Shown: piece by piece, positions 19,201 to 26,731 of the stretch
How positions within the stretch are numbered: position 1 is the first letter of the stretch
How the letters are laid out: the number at the start of each line of letters is the position of its first letter
NCBI RefSeq assembly: GCF_002117935.1
Contig: NZ_BDJE01000008.1
Coordinates: forward strand, 89,833 to 153,832
Direction: 5' to 3'
DNA length: 64,000 bases
Source: Nocardioides sp. PD653-B2
GTDB taxonomy: Bacteria > Actinomycetota > Actinomycetes > Propionibacteriales > Nocardioidaceae
Notes under the pieces: model-generated
Seen by the model: only the letters and a program-made list of their open reading frames with translations
The model's database searches: none
Told to the model about the DNA's origin: nothing
Translations under genes and position numbers: made by a program

Positions 19201-19337
19201 CGCTCGCGGCCCGCGGGGTGCCGCAGACCCGTGCCAACACGGTGAGCCCGACCCTGCTCCAGGCGGGCCAGGTCTACTACTGGCGGATCCACCCACAGTC
19301 GACCGCACGACTCCCCTACGCGCACCGGCGCGGCTGA
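16284..19337 (+). CDS. Large secreted metzincin-like zinc metalloprotease
   Basis: A 1017-residue protein. The Sec signal (RRAALGAALALGTALALLLP, cleavage near VASAA) is followed by a beta-rich domain with DWTDSSADLDLYVYD and LPPGDYTVTAVSF, like a pre-peptidase (PPC) domain, at about residues 70-170. The catalytic zinc motif is HEAAHNLGLSH (His838, Glu839, His842, His848), which matches HExxHxxGxxH. A downstream YAMDYRP (Met891) fits the Met-turn of metzincins. The ~650 residues between have no motif that I recognise. The ATG at 16284 gives a complete signal peptide. A CopC-domain gene starts 3 bp after the stop, so the two are probably cotranscribed. The substrate is unknown. Confidence 0.85.
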   Translation: MFRYQRRAALGAALALGTALALLLPVQGGQVASAADPNESTLGAPPADSTKPVTQKATWTGTFAGTGALDPSACAEGVTCDSETLHLTIPATFWKSHSGSLSARIDWTDSSADLDLYVYDAQGALVSQSASSGGTSEETTLGQLPPGDYTVTAVSFAALPATTYSGTVSLTSQKLVTAMTLPENRDTLMDDLTVKYPLRVVFVGRTPTKEQVAELKKWLPSQYQPTVANVAGAPSPDGLLSTASGLLNWNRGAFAAGQDPYFLGTRFRYDVHVYAATKAYSQALFATARKHTAQDQTFHDPTMTAQLVKYDESFGQYRLVDKSGIDYQVADPSKVDMVDAYAVEDWMWKSRTDEKWACAFRDLDTKKCASARILQDTPGYHDPYYDKHGLDLDRMPQGVNKGSTYLFLDTFTPPWAASHFRPTAYHTWTTDKVIDGQIIQKPVAEGGSWRVTDPDTDGWSGVDFARTWGGRYRWHFFDIGAAPNNYESAAWLSKGADAMSSDFPMGDPPVWQYENDPQWQQDPCPASAPDYLGDPTPCTMFPRLARDVSYGLFFRSTAGYLYRPIPQGDVYWLATTNFTDFYSRPQWVNGAPVSGDYGSWWTNPSKLYKIDSVKKKTHDDTLRWLSSAMPYVRWVGRKGEVIPLYDPETGKRTGSLDTSPKYADLPAPEYHVRQSGADVDLVPEPLYDGEHVIKTNSDGSTIDLTEFQNQIEKAKASGLLGATYDDSVNTDIIRDYIDAHRRGMADVVPGLGTVPSLNMTFEKAYTWALPAIVGGIALAGADGNAWGVFNNVNDRFKSCAANYPVYDPSVNQDGDKVSLLPCSPTQETGTGFSYTIEHEAAHNLGLSHPHDGSYGVERCPEGGPNAGEWKCYWAGLGWVMDVSAAPTTYAMDYRPYEVEDQDQLQRGHVAEYLLAGQEALSRLLASESADGRTTPDRKFHRRYANYQEFKAVAVRLFKRGDYLHAEYAARNAALAARGVPQTRANTVSPTLLQAGQVYYWRIHPQSTARLPYAHRRG

Positions 19338-19339
19338 CC

Positions 19340-19927
19340 GTGCCCGACCGGACCCGCCGGTGGCGACGTCGCGCAGGAGCGCTGGCGGCGATGGCGGGTG
19401 CGGTGCTGCTGGTCCTCCTGCCGGCGGCGCCGGGCGACGCCCACGCGACGGCCGTGGCCGCCTGGCCCGCCCCCGGTCAGGTGCTCGTCGCGGCGCCCGA
19501 CCGGATCACCATCGAGTTCAGCGCCGAGGTCGCGCCGCAGGTGGACGTGGCCGTGGTCGCGCCCGACGGGCAGTCGCTGACGGCGGGTGACCCCGTCGTC
19601 GAGGGCCGCTACGTCACCCAGCTGCTGCGCGACTCCGACCAGTCCGGCGCGTACGTCGCGGCCTTCCACGTGGTCGCCGTGGACCTCCACCCGATCATGG
19701 CCCGCGTCGACTACCGGGTCGACCCCGGCGGTGAGGCGACGGTGAACCCCGCGGGCGACCCGCCCGACCTCCGGGCGACCTCCGCGGTCGCCCCAGCGAG
19801 CCGGGTCACGACCGCCGACGAGGGTTCGGGTCCGCTGCGCTGGTGGGGCACCTTCCTGGTCGTGGGCCTGGGCGCGCTCGTCGCGCTCGGGGTACGCCTT
19901 GCCTCGCGGCGGTCACCCAGCGTCTAG
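19340..19927 (+). CDS. CopC-domain protein, secreted, C-terminal membrane anchor
   Basis: A 195-residue protein: an Arg-rich start and signal peptide ending near PGDAHA, then a CopC-like beta-sandwich. The mature N-terminal DAHATAVAAWPAPGQVL has the His of a CopC copper site, and ITIEFSAEVAPQVDVAVV follows as in CopC. A second candidate ligand is the His in VAVDLHPIMARVDYRV. A C-terminal hydrophobic helix (GTFLVVGLGALVALGV) anchors it. No copD gene is adjacent, which is unusual since CopC and CopD are often linked or fused. It starts with GTG 3 bp after the protease stop. Confidence 0.85.
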   Translation: MPDRTRRWRRRAGALAAMAGAVLLVLLPAAPGDAHATAVAAWPAPGQVLVAAPDRITIEFSAEVAPQVDVAVVAPDGQSLTAGDPVVEGRYVTQLLRDSDQSGAYVAAFHVVAVDLHPIMARVDYRVDPGGEATVNPAGDPPDLRATSAVAPASRVTTADEGSGPLRWWGTFLVVGLGALVALGVRLASRRSPSV

Positions 19928-19930
19928 GCT
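19925..19930 (+). promoter_or_regulatory. -10 box (TAGGCT) of the signal peptidase gene
   Basis: TAGGCT ends 7 nt before the GTG at 19938 and overlaps the CopC stop codon, so lepB can be transcribed separately and leaderless. Confidence 0.5.
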
Positions 19931-19937
19931 CGGCTCC

Positions 19938-20678
19938 GTGACGACGGACGGCTCGGGGACGGCGAAGACCAAGAAGCCGCACCGGCCGCTCTGGCAGGAG
20001 ACCATCCTGCTGCTCGTCATCGCCGTCGCCCTGGCGCTGGTGCTCAAGACGTTCTTCGTGCAGGCGTTCTACATCCCGTCGCCCTCGATGGTCCCCGGGC
20101 TGGTGAAGAACGACCGGATCCTGGTCGAGAAGCCGTCCTACTGGTTCGGCGGGACCCCGCAGCGCGGCGACGTCGTGGTGTTCCAGGACCCCGGCGACTG
20201 GCTGCAGGAGGACAAGGTCGGGCCGGTCGGTGCGATCCCGACCGTGATGTCCAAGATCGGCCTCTACCCCGCTGGCGGCCACCTCGTGAAGCGGGTGATC
20301 GGCGTCGCCGGTGACACCATCGTCTGCTGCGACGACCAGGGCCGGTTGTCGGTCAACGGCTACCCGCTCGACGAGGACGACTTCGTCAACAACCCCGACT
20401 CCGAGGACTGCCGCGGCCCCGAGGGCCCCGGCGACTGCGACTGGACGGCCGGCCCGGTGCCCGACGGCAAGCTCTTCGTGATGGGCGACAACCGCGCGGA
20501 CTCCGCGGACTCGAGCTTCCACCTGTGCGCGCCGAAGGAGGCGGGCTGCGTCCCCGGTGACGAGTACATCGACGAGGACCTCGTCGTGGGCCGGGTCTTC
20601 GCGGTGCTCTGGCCCCGCGACCACATCACCTGGCTGCACCGGCCGGACACGTTCGCCGACGTTCCGGACGCCGACTGA
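19938..20678 (+). CDS. lepB: Signal peptidase I
   Basis: A 246-residue membrane-anchored protease that removes Sec signal peptides. It has one N-terminal membrane helix (ETILLLVIAVALALVLKTF). The catalytic Ser50 lies in IPSPSMVP and the Lys118 general base in HLVKRVIGVAGD. MGDNRADSADS completes box E. A loop with three close cysteines (SEDCRGPEGPGDCDW, LCAPKEAGCVPG) is inserted before and after box E. It overlaps the end of the CopC region by promoter only. Placement behind a secreted protease and a secreted copper protein is notable. Confidence 0.94.
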   Translation: MTTDGSGTAKTKKPHRPLWQETILLLVIAVALALVLKTFFVQAFYIPSPSMVPGLVKNDRILVEKPSYWFGGTPQRGDVVVFQDPGDWLQEDKVGPVGAIPTVMSKIGLYPAGGHLVKRVIGVAGDTIVCCDDQGRLSVNGYPLDEDDFVNNPDSEDCRGPEGPGDCDWTAGPVPDGKLFVMGDNRADSADSSFHLCAPKEAGCVPGDEYIDEDLVVGRVFAVLWPRDHITWLHRPDTFADVPDAD

Positions 20679-20685
20679 CCGGGGG

Positions 20686-20691
20686 TAGCGT
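20686..20691 (+). promoter_or_regulatory. -10 box (TAGCGT) of the VOC gene
   Basis: TAGCGT ends 6 nt before the ATG at 20698. Confidence 0.5.
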
Positions 20692-20697
20692 CTCCTC

Positions 20698-21189
20698 ATG
20701 ACCGACCTGGCAGCCGTGCACACCCAGCGGGAGCGGATCCGCGCGACGTACCTCTCCCCCGAGTCCTCCCGGCCGGCGCCGTCGGCCCGCGGCCTGCATC
20801 ACGTCGCCCTGGTGAGCGGCGACGTCGAGCGGACCGTGCGGTTCTACCAGGAGCTGCTGGAGTTCCCGCTCACGGAGATCATCGAGAACCGCGACTACGC
20901 GGGCTCCAGCCACTTCTTCTTCGACATCGGCAACGGCAACCTGATCGCGTTCTTCGACTTCCCGGGCCTCGACCTCGGGCCGTACGCCGAGGTGATCGGC
21001 GGCCTCCACCACCTGGCGATCTCGGTCGAGCCGGCGCGGTGGCAGCACCTCAAGGCCAAGCTCGACGAGGCCGGCATCCAGTACATCAGCGAGAGCGGCA
21101 CCTCGATCTACTTCCGCGACCCCGACGGCGCGCGGCTGGAGCTGATCGCCGACCCGCTCGGCGAGATGTACGGCACCAAGGTCGTCTAG
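20698..21189 (+). CDS. VOC family dioxygenase-like protein
   Basis: The protein has 163 residues. Two VOC repeats are visible: HHVALVSGDVERTVRFYQELLEF and HHLAISVEPARWQHLKAKLDEAG, ending YFRDPDGARLELI. Metal ligands are probably the paired His of HHVAL and HHLAI and a late Glu (LELI). It resembles extradiol-dioxygenase-like members, but the substrate is unknown. It is convergent with the LLM gene, 8 bp apart. Confidence 0.88.
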   Translation: MTDLAAVHTQRERIRATYLSPESSRPAPSARGLHHVALVSGDVERTVRFYQELLEFPLTEIIENRDYAGSSHFFFDIGNGNLIAFFDFPGLDLGPYAEVIGGLHHLAISVEPARWQHLKAKLDEAGIQYISESGTSIYFRDPDGARLELIADPLGEMYGTKVV

Positions 21190-21197
21190 CGTCCTGC

Positions 21198-22067
21198 TCA
21201 GATCTCGGCCAGCCGCGGAAGCACGTCCTCGCAGACCGCGGTGGTCCAGCCGACCGGGTCGTCGGTGGGCGGCATCAGCGTGACGAGGGAGATGCCGAGC
21301 GCCGCGTACTCCTCCATGGACCGCACGAAGCCGTCGCGGTCGGCAACCGGGTCGGCCATCGCGATCATCGTCTTCTCGATCGCGTCGTAGTCGCGGCCCA
21401 GGTCGTCGCAGTGGCCGCGCAACACCTCGAGCTTGTGGCGGACCACGTCGGGGCTCTCGCCGAAGAGGTTGCAGGCGTCGGCGTACTGCGCCACCATCCG
21501 CAGCGTCTTCCTCTCCCCGCTGCCGCCGATCAGGATCGGCGGGTGCGGCTGCTGCACCGGGGGCGGCACGCAGACGGTCTCGGCGAGCTGGAAGTGCTTG
21601 CCCTGGTAGGGGCCGTCGTCGTCGCTCCACATCTGGTTGCAGATCTGGAGGGTTTCCTCGAGCCACTCGAAGCGGTCGCTGGTCGACGGGAAGGTGACCC
21701 CCAGACCGGCGTGCTCCCGGTCGTACCACGCGGCACCGATGCCGAGCATCGCCCGACCCCGGGACAGCACGTCGAGGGTCGTGACGATCTTGGCGAGCAA
21801 CCCGGGATAGCGGTACGTCGTGCCCGTGACGAGCAGGCTCAGGCGGACGTTCTCGGTCTGGCCGGCGAGGTAGCCGAGCGTCGTGTAGCCCTCCAGCATC
21901 GGCTCGGGCGGGCCGCCGAGGTTCTCCATCTGGAACCAGTGGTCCATGACGGTGAAGAGCGAGGCACCTCCCTGGTCGGCGACCCGGGCGGTCTCGGTCA
22001 GCCGGTCGGCCAGCCGCGTCTGCCAGTCGGGGTGGGAGAAGTTCGCGTAGTGGATACCGATGCGCAC
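21198..22067 (-). CDS. LLM-class F420-dependent oxidoreductase
   Basis: A 289-residue luciferase-like monooxygenase barrel. MRIGIHYANFSHP at the start, SLFTVMDHWFQ, and LGIGAAWYDREHAGLG near the middle are typical of actinobacterial members that use coenzyme F420 (TIGR03560-type in my judgement). The substrate is unknown. The GTG start at 22067 is supported by a TAGGGT box ending 7 nt upstream. Confidence 0.9.
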   Translation of the reverse strand: MRIGIHYANFSHPDWQTRLADRLTETARVADQGGASLFTVMDHWFQMENLGGPPEPMLEGYTTLGYLAGQTENVRLSLLVTGTTYRYPGLLAKIVTTLDVLSRGRAMLGIGAAWYDREHAGLGVTFPSTSDRFEWLEETLQICNQMWSDDDGPYQGKHFQLAETVCVPPPVQQPHPPILIGGSGERKTLRMVAQYADACNLFGESPDVVRHKLEVLRGHCDDLGRDYDAIEKTMIAMADPVADRDGFVRSMEEYAALGISLVTLMPPTDDPVGWTTAVCEDVLPRLAEI

Positions 22068-22074
22068 ATCGGCG

Positions 22075-22080
22075 ACCCTA
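22075..22080 (-). promoter_or_regulatory. -10 box (TAGGGT) of the LLM gene
   Basis: TAGGGT on the minus strand ends 7 nt before the GTG start and lies at the stop of the upstream M50 gene, so the LLM gene has its own leaderless promoter. Confidence 0.5.
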
Positions 22081-22791
22081 CGCCGGAGCCCACAACCAGC
22101 GACCGCCCTGCACGAGGCACGCCAACGTCACGGCGCCGAACACCAGCACCCACACGGTCCCGGGCACGCGGGTGAGCCTGGCCAACTGGTCGGCGTCCGA
22201 GGTGCGTGCCCCTCCCCGGCGGCGCTGCAGCTGGAGCTCGACCACCGGGCGTGGCGCGGCCAGCAGGAGGAGCCAGGCGCCTGCGTAGGCGACCAGGGTC
22301 TGCAGCGCCCCGCTCCCCCACCAGCTCACCGCGAACACCGCCAGTCCTGCGACGCCGACGACGTAGAGGCCGTAGAAGTTGCGGATCTGGAGCAGCAGGA
22401 GCGCCAGGAGGAGGACCGCGAGCCAGAGCACGGCGAGGGCATGCTGACGGCTGAGCAGGTACGCCGCGCCGAGACCGAGCAGCGCGGGCCCGACGTACCC
22501 GGCGAACGCGGTGACGACCATGCCCGGGCCGGTCGGCTTCCCTCGCGACACGGTGAGCCCGGACGTGTCGGAGTGGAGGCGGATGCCCGACAGCCGGCGC
22601 CCGCTAAGCAGCGCGGCCACCCCGTGCGCGCCCTCGTGCGCGATCGTGACGACGTGTCGCACCAGCGGCCAGAAGCAGACCACCAGGAGCGCGGCGACCA
22701 CGGCCGAGACGACCACACCGCCGCGATCGAGCGGCGCCTGGGTGCCGGCGACGTCGTCCCAGATCGAGGCGAGGACGTCGGTGGCGGTCAC
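22078..22791 (-). CDS. M50-family (site-2-type) membrane metalloprotease
   Basis: The protein has 237 residues and about six hydrophobic segments. The zinc motif HEGAH lies in the second (VVTIAHEGAHGVAALLSG), as in M50B proteases that act within the membrane. GYVGPALLGLGAAYLL is a conserved glycine-rich segment of this group. A longer frame extends upstream, but the GTG at 22791 has a CAGGCT box 6 nt before it and places the first membrane helix correctly. The substrate is unknown. No anti-sigma factor gene is adjacent. Confidence 0.85.
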   Translation of the reverse strand: MTATDVLASIWDDVAGTQAPLDRGGVVVSAVVAALLVVCFWPLVRHVVTIAHEGAHGVAALLSGRRLSGIRLHSDTSGLTVSRGKPTGPGMVVTAFAGYVGPALLGLGAAYLLSRQHALAVLWLAVLLLALLLLQIRNFYGLYVVGVAGLAVFAVSWWGSGALQTLVAYAGAWLLLLAAPRPVVELQLQRRRGGARTSDADQLARLTRVPGTVWVLVFGAVTLACLVQGGRWLWAPA

Positions 22792-22797
22792 CCGACC

Positions 22798-22803
22798 AGC
22801 CTG
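22798..22803 (-). promoter_or_regulatory. -10 box (CAGGCT) of the M50 protease gene
   Basis: CAGGCT on the minus strand ends 6 nt before the GTG at 22791. The first base departs from T, as at two other genes here. Confidence 0.4.
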
Positions 22804-22846
22804 CCGGACGCGCGTACGCCGGCGGCGCACTGGGTACGCGGGACCC

Positions 22847-23059
22847 ATGAGCAACGAGAAGAGCGAAGCCATGCAGGCGGTCGTCGACCGCGTCTCCTCC
22901 TACCAGGACGGCGCGCCCGAGGGCACGGTGGAGAAGGAGCTGCGCGACGGGTTCGGCGAGGCCGGTGTGGAGGTCTCCGACGAGGACGTCACCAAGCTGG
23001 CCGCCGCGATCGAGGCCGAGCACGGCGCGGTGTCGGTCGAGCAGGTCCTGGCCGGCTGA
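22847..23059 (+). CDS. Small acidic protein, unknown function
   Basis: A 70-residue soluble protein, rich in Glu and Ala and predicted mostly helical (KSEAMQAVVDRVSSY, TVEKELRDGFGEAG, VTKLAAAIEAEHG). No motif is recognised. Its TGA stop abuts the stop of the opposite gene (TGATCA), so the two genes share a 6-bp palindrome with no spacer. Confidence 0.8.
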   Translation: MSNEKSEAMQAVVDRVSSYQDGAPEGTVEKELRDGFGEAGVEVSDEDVTKLAAAIEAEHGAVSVEQVLAG

Positions 23060-24247
23060 TCAGCGCCGGAGGACGGCCCCCGACAGGGGCGGCAGGACGA
23101 TCTCGGTGACCCGGCGGCCGCTCGGCTTCTCGTAGGCACGGGCCAACTGCACGTCGTGCCAGCTGGTCGTCGGGTTCACGAGCACGAGGCCGGCGGTGTA
23201 CGGGCGTCGCCACGTCCCGTCGGGCAGCCGCTGGCGCGGCGCGACGGGAAGGCCGATGTCGATGACGGCGCGCGGCACCCAGTGGTCGGTGAACGGCTCC
23301 GCCGGGACGAACATGCTCGAGCCGGTGCGGCCGTTCCAGGTGAGCAGCCAGGTCGCTCTGCTGTACGTCACCGCCCCGAAGTCGCCGCGGTTGCTGTAGG
23401 TGACCGAGAGCAGCGGCACGTCGCGGTCGGCGCACCAGGCGGCGAGCTCCATCTTCCACTGCCAGTCGGCCCCCACGAACCGGGGTCCGGCGCTGTCGAG
23501 GCCCCACTTCACGGCGTACTCGTTCTCCCAACCGGACACGTACGGCGTCCAGTCGGTCATCACGTCGCGCCAGGTGTTCCACTCGACGGTCACGTTCGGG
23601 ATGGCCAGGAAGCCGTTGCGCTTGATCCGGGTCGCCACCTCGCGCAGGAAGGACCCGGTCGCGTCGTACATCGCCGCGTCGGTCGGGATCTCGACCGGGA
23701 CCCGGCCGCCGGCGGTGTCGTGGCTCAGGTAGGTCAGGGTGTCGTCCATCATCACGCCGTCCCAGTCGCCGCGACGCAGCTCGGCGAGCACGTTGTCGGC
23801 CCAGCGGTCCTGGTACGCCGGGTCGGCGATGTCCGTCGGGAAGAGACCCGCCCAGTCCGACCACTCCACGATCTGCCCGTCCTGGCCGTGCAGCAGCCAG
23901 CCGGCCTCCGCGGCCTCCTGGTAGGAGACCCCGGTCGCGAAGACGCCGGACTCGTGCGGCACCTTCACGGCCGCCGATGTGTCCTTGTACATGAGCACGG
24001 TGAGGTGCGGGTTCTTCTCCTTGAGCGCCGGGATGCGGGCGTGCTCCCACGGCTGCATCACCACGTAGTTGCCGCGCCAGGCGTCGGGGGTGGCGTCGAG
24101 GTCACCCCAGTCGAGCGCCAGCACGCCGGCCGAGTCGCTCACCGTCGGGTGCCGCGCCGAGCCCGCCGGCAGCACGCCGGACATGAGCAGGGTCAACGCG
24201 CCGACGACCACCACAGCGGTCGCGCGCCAGGTCCGGAAGTCCTGCAT
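23060..24247 (-). CDS. Secreted GHL15-type putative glycoside hydrolase
   Basis: A 395-residue protein. The signal peptide (TWRATAVVVVGALTLLMSGVLPAG) precedes a TIM-barrel-like domain. VVMQPWEHARIPALKEKNPHL, GVMMDDTLTYL and FLAIPNVTVEWNTWRDVM match the hypothetical glycosyl-hydrolase family 15. The acidic pair in MMDD is a candidate catalytic site. The start has a good Shine-Dalgarno (GGGAGGACGAG). The substrate is unknown; the role may be extracellular polysaccharide breakdown. Confidence 0.85.
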   Translation of the reverse strand: MQDFRTWRATAVVVVGALTLLMSGVLPAGSARHPTVSDSAGVLALDWGDLDATPDAWRGNYVVMQPWEHARIPALKEKNPHLTVLMYKDTSAAVKVPHESGVFATGVSYQEAAEAGWLLHGQDGQIVEWSDWAGLFPTDIADPAYQDRWADNVLAELRRGDWDGVMMDDTLTYLSHDTAGGRVPVEIPTDAAMYDATGSFLREVATRIKRNGFLAIPNVTVEWNTWRDVMTDWTPYVSGWENEYAVKWGLDSAGPRFVGADWQWKMELAAWCADRDVPLLSVTYSNRGDFGAVTYSRATWLLTWNGRTGSSMFVPAEPFTDHWVPRAVIDIGLPVAPRQRLPDGTWRRPYTAGLVLVNPTTSWHDVQLARAYEKPSGRRVTEIVLPPLSGAVLRR

Positions 24248-24394
24248 CTCGTCCTCCCGAGCCCGATGCAGCATGGATCGCACACCGACAGCCGTGCAGC
24301 GGTCGGTCCCCCACTGCCCGCAAGTGTGGCCCTCCCGGGGCCGATCTGCGAGCAGCAGGCGTGCCCGGCGCGGCGAGTGGGTACCCCGAGCCGC

Positions 24395-24802
24395 ATGGAT
24401 GCCGCTGTCGTGGACGCACTGGGCAGGCTCTCGGAGGCACTGGAGGCGGTCGAGGTGGCGCGCGGCCACCTCTACGCGTTCCACCGGCTGTCCGGCACCG
24501 CCGACCTGACCGCCGGCGAGGCCGTCGAGATGCTCCGCGAGGCGGGCCACGGCGGCCTCGCCGACCGGATCGAGCGGGAGCTGATCGGGCGCAACGTGCT
24601 GCCCGGGCGCTGGACCTTCCAGATCGTCGAGGAGTACGACGACGGCTACTACGCGACGTTCAAGGAGCTCGAGCGCGCGGCCCGCGACGAGCTCGCCTCG
24701 GGGCGGCGGCACCTCTACGAAGCGCGGATGAAGGAGGACCGGCGCACCCACGGGGCGCCCGGCCACGAGGCGACACCCGCTGACCTTCCTGCCGAGCACT
24801 GA
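24395..24802 (+). CDS. Conserved hypothetical protein
   Basis: A 135-residue soluble, mainly helical protein. Features are AVEVARGHLYAFHRLSG and QIVEEYDDGYYATFKELE, the latter rich in aromatic and acidic residues. I do not recognise a named domain. The C-terminus is disordered and charged. It is divergent from the GHL15 gene (148 bp apart) and followed 13 bp later by an aldo/keto reductase gene with its own promoter. Confidence 0.75.
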   Translation: MDAAVVDALGRLSEALEAVEVARGHLYAFHRLSGTADLTAGEAVEMLREAGHGGLADRIERELIGRNVLPGRWTFQIVEEYDDGYYATFKELERAARDELASGRRHLYEARMKEDRRTHGAPGHEATPADLPAEH

Positions 24803-24803
24803 G

Positions 24804-24809
24804 TACGTT
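24804..24809 (+). promoter_or_regulatory. -10 box (TACGTT) of the aldo/keto reductase gene
   Basis: TACGTT ends 6 nt before the ATG at 24816. Confidence 0.5.
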
Positions 24810-24815
24810 GAGCCC

Positions 24816-25658
24816 ATGGCGAGTGACATCCCGACCCACACCCTCAACGACGGCCACACCCTCCCCGCGATCGGCTTCGGCACCTACCCGCTGAAGGACG
24901 AGGACGGCATCGAGGCGGTCCGCAGCGCGATCGAGAACGGCTACCGGCTCATCGACACGGCGGTGAACTACGAGAACGAGCGCGAGGTGGGCGAGGCGAT
25001 CCGGCGCTCCGGCGTGCCGCGCGACCAGCTCCAGGTCGCCAGCAAGATCCCGGGGCGCGACCACGGCTACGACGACGCGATCGCCAGCGTGCACGGCTCG
25101 CTGGAGCGACTCGGCCTCGACTACCTCGACCTGCACCTCATCCACTGGCCCAACCCGCGGATCGGCCAGTACGTCGAGGCCTGGCGCGCCCTGGTCGACC
25201 TGCGCGAGCAGGGGCTGGTGCGGTCGATCGGCGTCTCCAACTTCACCCCCGAGCACCTCGAGCGGATCATCGACGAGACCGGCGTGACGCCGGCGGTCAA
25301 CCAGGTCGAGCTGCACCCGTACTTCCCGCAGTCGGTGATGCGTGACGTGAACACGAAGTACGGCATCCAGACCGAGTCGTGGAGCCCGCTCGGCAAGCGC
25401 CAGGCGCCGTTCTCCGAGCCGCCCGTCGCGGAGGCCGCCGAGAAGCACGGCGTGACGCCCGGCCAGGTGATCCTGCGCTGGCAGGTGCAGCTCGGCTCGA
25501 TCCCGATCCCCAAGTCGGCGACCCCCGAGCGGCAGCGGCAGAACCTCGACGTCTTCGGCTTCGAGCTCAGCGACGACGAGGTCGCCGCGATCACCGCCCT
25601 CGGGCGACCGACCGGGCGGCTCTTCGGCGGGGACCCGGACACGCACGAGGAGATGTGA
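24816..25658 (+). CDS. Aldo/keto reductase (2,5-diketogluconate reductase type)
   Basis: A 280-residue NADPH-dependent barrel enzyme. Family signatures are GFGTYPLKDEDGIEAVRSAI, DTAVNYENEREVGEAI (catalytic Asp-Tyr), VASKI (Lys), HLIHWPNP (His) and IPKSATPERQRQNLDVF for cofactor binding. The substrate is unknown. The stop overlaps the next start by 4 bp (GTGA), which couples it to the D-amino-acid enzyme. Confidence 0.93.
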   Translation: MASDIPTHTLNDGHTLPAIGFGTYPLKDEDGIEAVRSAIENGYRLIDTAVNYENEREVGEAIRRSGVPRDQLQVASKIPGRDHGYDDAIASVHGSLERLGLDYLDLHLIHWPNPRIGQYVEAWRALVDLREQGLVRSIGVSNFTPEHLERIIDETGVTPAVNQVELHPYFPQSVMRDVNTKYGIQTESWSPLGKRQAPFSEPPVAEAAEKHGVTPGQVILRWQVQLGSIPIPKSATPERQRQNLDVFGFELSDDEVAAITALGRPTGRLFGGDPDTHEEM

Positions 25659-26713
25659 CCGAGCCCGCCACGCCGTACCTCCGGGTCGACGTCGCGCGGC
25701 TGCACCGCACGATCACCGGTACGGCGGCGCGCGCGGCCGGCGCCGGGGTCTCGCTGCGCCCGCACGTGAAGACCCACAAGTGCGTCGAGATCGCCCGGCT
25801 GCAGCTCGACGCCGGCGCGATCGGCATCACCGTCGCGACCGTCGGTGAGGCCGAGGTCTTCGCTCGGCACGGGTTCGACGACGTCTTCGTCGCCTACCCG
25901 CTCTGGCTCACCGACGAGGCCGCTGCCCGGCTGCGGGAGGTCGCCCAGCACGCCCGCCTCGCCATCGGCGTCGACTCCACCGAGGCGGCCGCCCGGGCCG
26001 GCTCGCTCCTCGAGGGCTCGGGAGTCGAGGCGCTCGTCGAGGTCGACTGCGGCCGCCACCGCTCCGGGGTGCGGCCGTCCGACGCGGGAGCGCTCGCGGT
26101 CGCGGCCGAGGAGGCCGGGCTGCCGGTGCGCGGGGTGTTCACGTTCCCGGGCCACAGCTACGCACCCGACGCCCTCGCCAGCTCCGCCGAGGACGAGTCG
26201 CGGGCGCTGACCGCGGCCGTCGCCTCGCTGCGCGAGAGCGGGCTGGAGCCGGACGTCGTGAGCGGCGGCTCGACCCCCAGCCTCGCGCACAGCGACACCG
26301 CGCTCCTGACCGAGCTGCGGCCCGGTGTCTACGTCTTCGGCGACGCCCAGCAGTGGGAGCTCGGCACGATGGCGCCCTCCGACATCGCGCTGACCTGCCG
26401 GGCCACGGTCGTCAGCCACGCCGGCGGGCGGCTGGTGCTCGACTCCGGCAGCAAGGCGCTGGGCGCCGACCGGGCGCCGTACGCCACCGGCGGGGGGCGG
26501 CTGCTCGATCACCCGGACGCCCGGATCGTGCTGCTCTCGGAGCACCACGCGGTGGTCGACCTGGGCGGCGCTCCCCTGCCACCGATCGGCAGCCGCGTGG
26601 ACGTCGTCCCCAACCACGTCTGCAACGCCGTCAACCTGACCGACACCCTGTGGGCGGACGACGGCGACGCACTGGTCCCCTGGTCGGTGTCCGCGCGCGG
26701 ACGCAACACCTGA
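25655..26713 (+). CDS. D-serine dehydratase / D-threonine aldolase-like PLP enzyme
   Basis: The protein has 352 residues, alanine-racemase N-terminal barrel fold type III. The PLP lysine is in LRPHVKTHK. Near the C-terminus PNHVCNAVNL has the His-x-Cys pair that binds zinc in Dsd1-type D-serine dehydratases. LVEVDCGRHRSGV and GGSTPS fit the cofactor-binding loops. It would act on D-serine or D-threonine. The GTG start overlaps the aldo/keto reductase stop, so both are in one operon, perhaps linking deamination to keto-product reduction (inference). Confidence 0.88.
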   Translation: MTEPATPYLRVDVARLHRTITGTAARAAGAGVSLRPHVKTHKCVEIARLQLDAGAIGITVATVGEAEVFARHGFDDVFVAYPLWLTDEAAARLREVAQHARLAIGVDSTEAAARAGSLLEGSGVEALVEVDCGRHRSGVRPSDAGALAVAAEEAGLPVRGVFTFPGHSYAPDALASSAEDESRALTAAVASLRESGLEPDVVSGGSTPSLAHSDTALLTELRPGVYVFGDAQQWELGTMAPSDIALTCRATVVSHAGGRLVLDSGSKALGADRAPYATGGGRLLDHPDARIVLLSEHHAVVDLGGAPLPPIGSRVDVVPNHVCNAVNLTDTLWADDGDALVPWSVSARGRNT

Positions 26714-26718
26714 GTCAC

Positions 26719-26724
26719 TACGAT
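26719..26724 (+). promoter_or_regulatory. -10 box (TACGAT) of the cyclophilin lipoprotein gene
   Basis: TACGAT ends 7 nt before the ATG at 26732. Confidence 0.5.
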
Positions 26725-26731
26725 CGCGTCC

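Noticed and set aside
22078..22791. M50 protease as a sigma-factor activating site-2 protease
   Set aside because: No anti-sigma or sigma gene adjacent; role left open.
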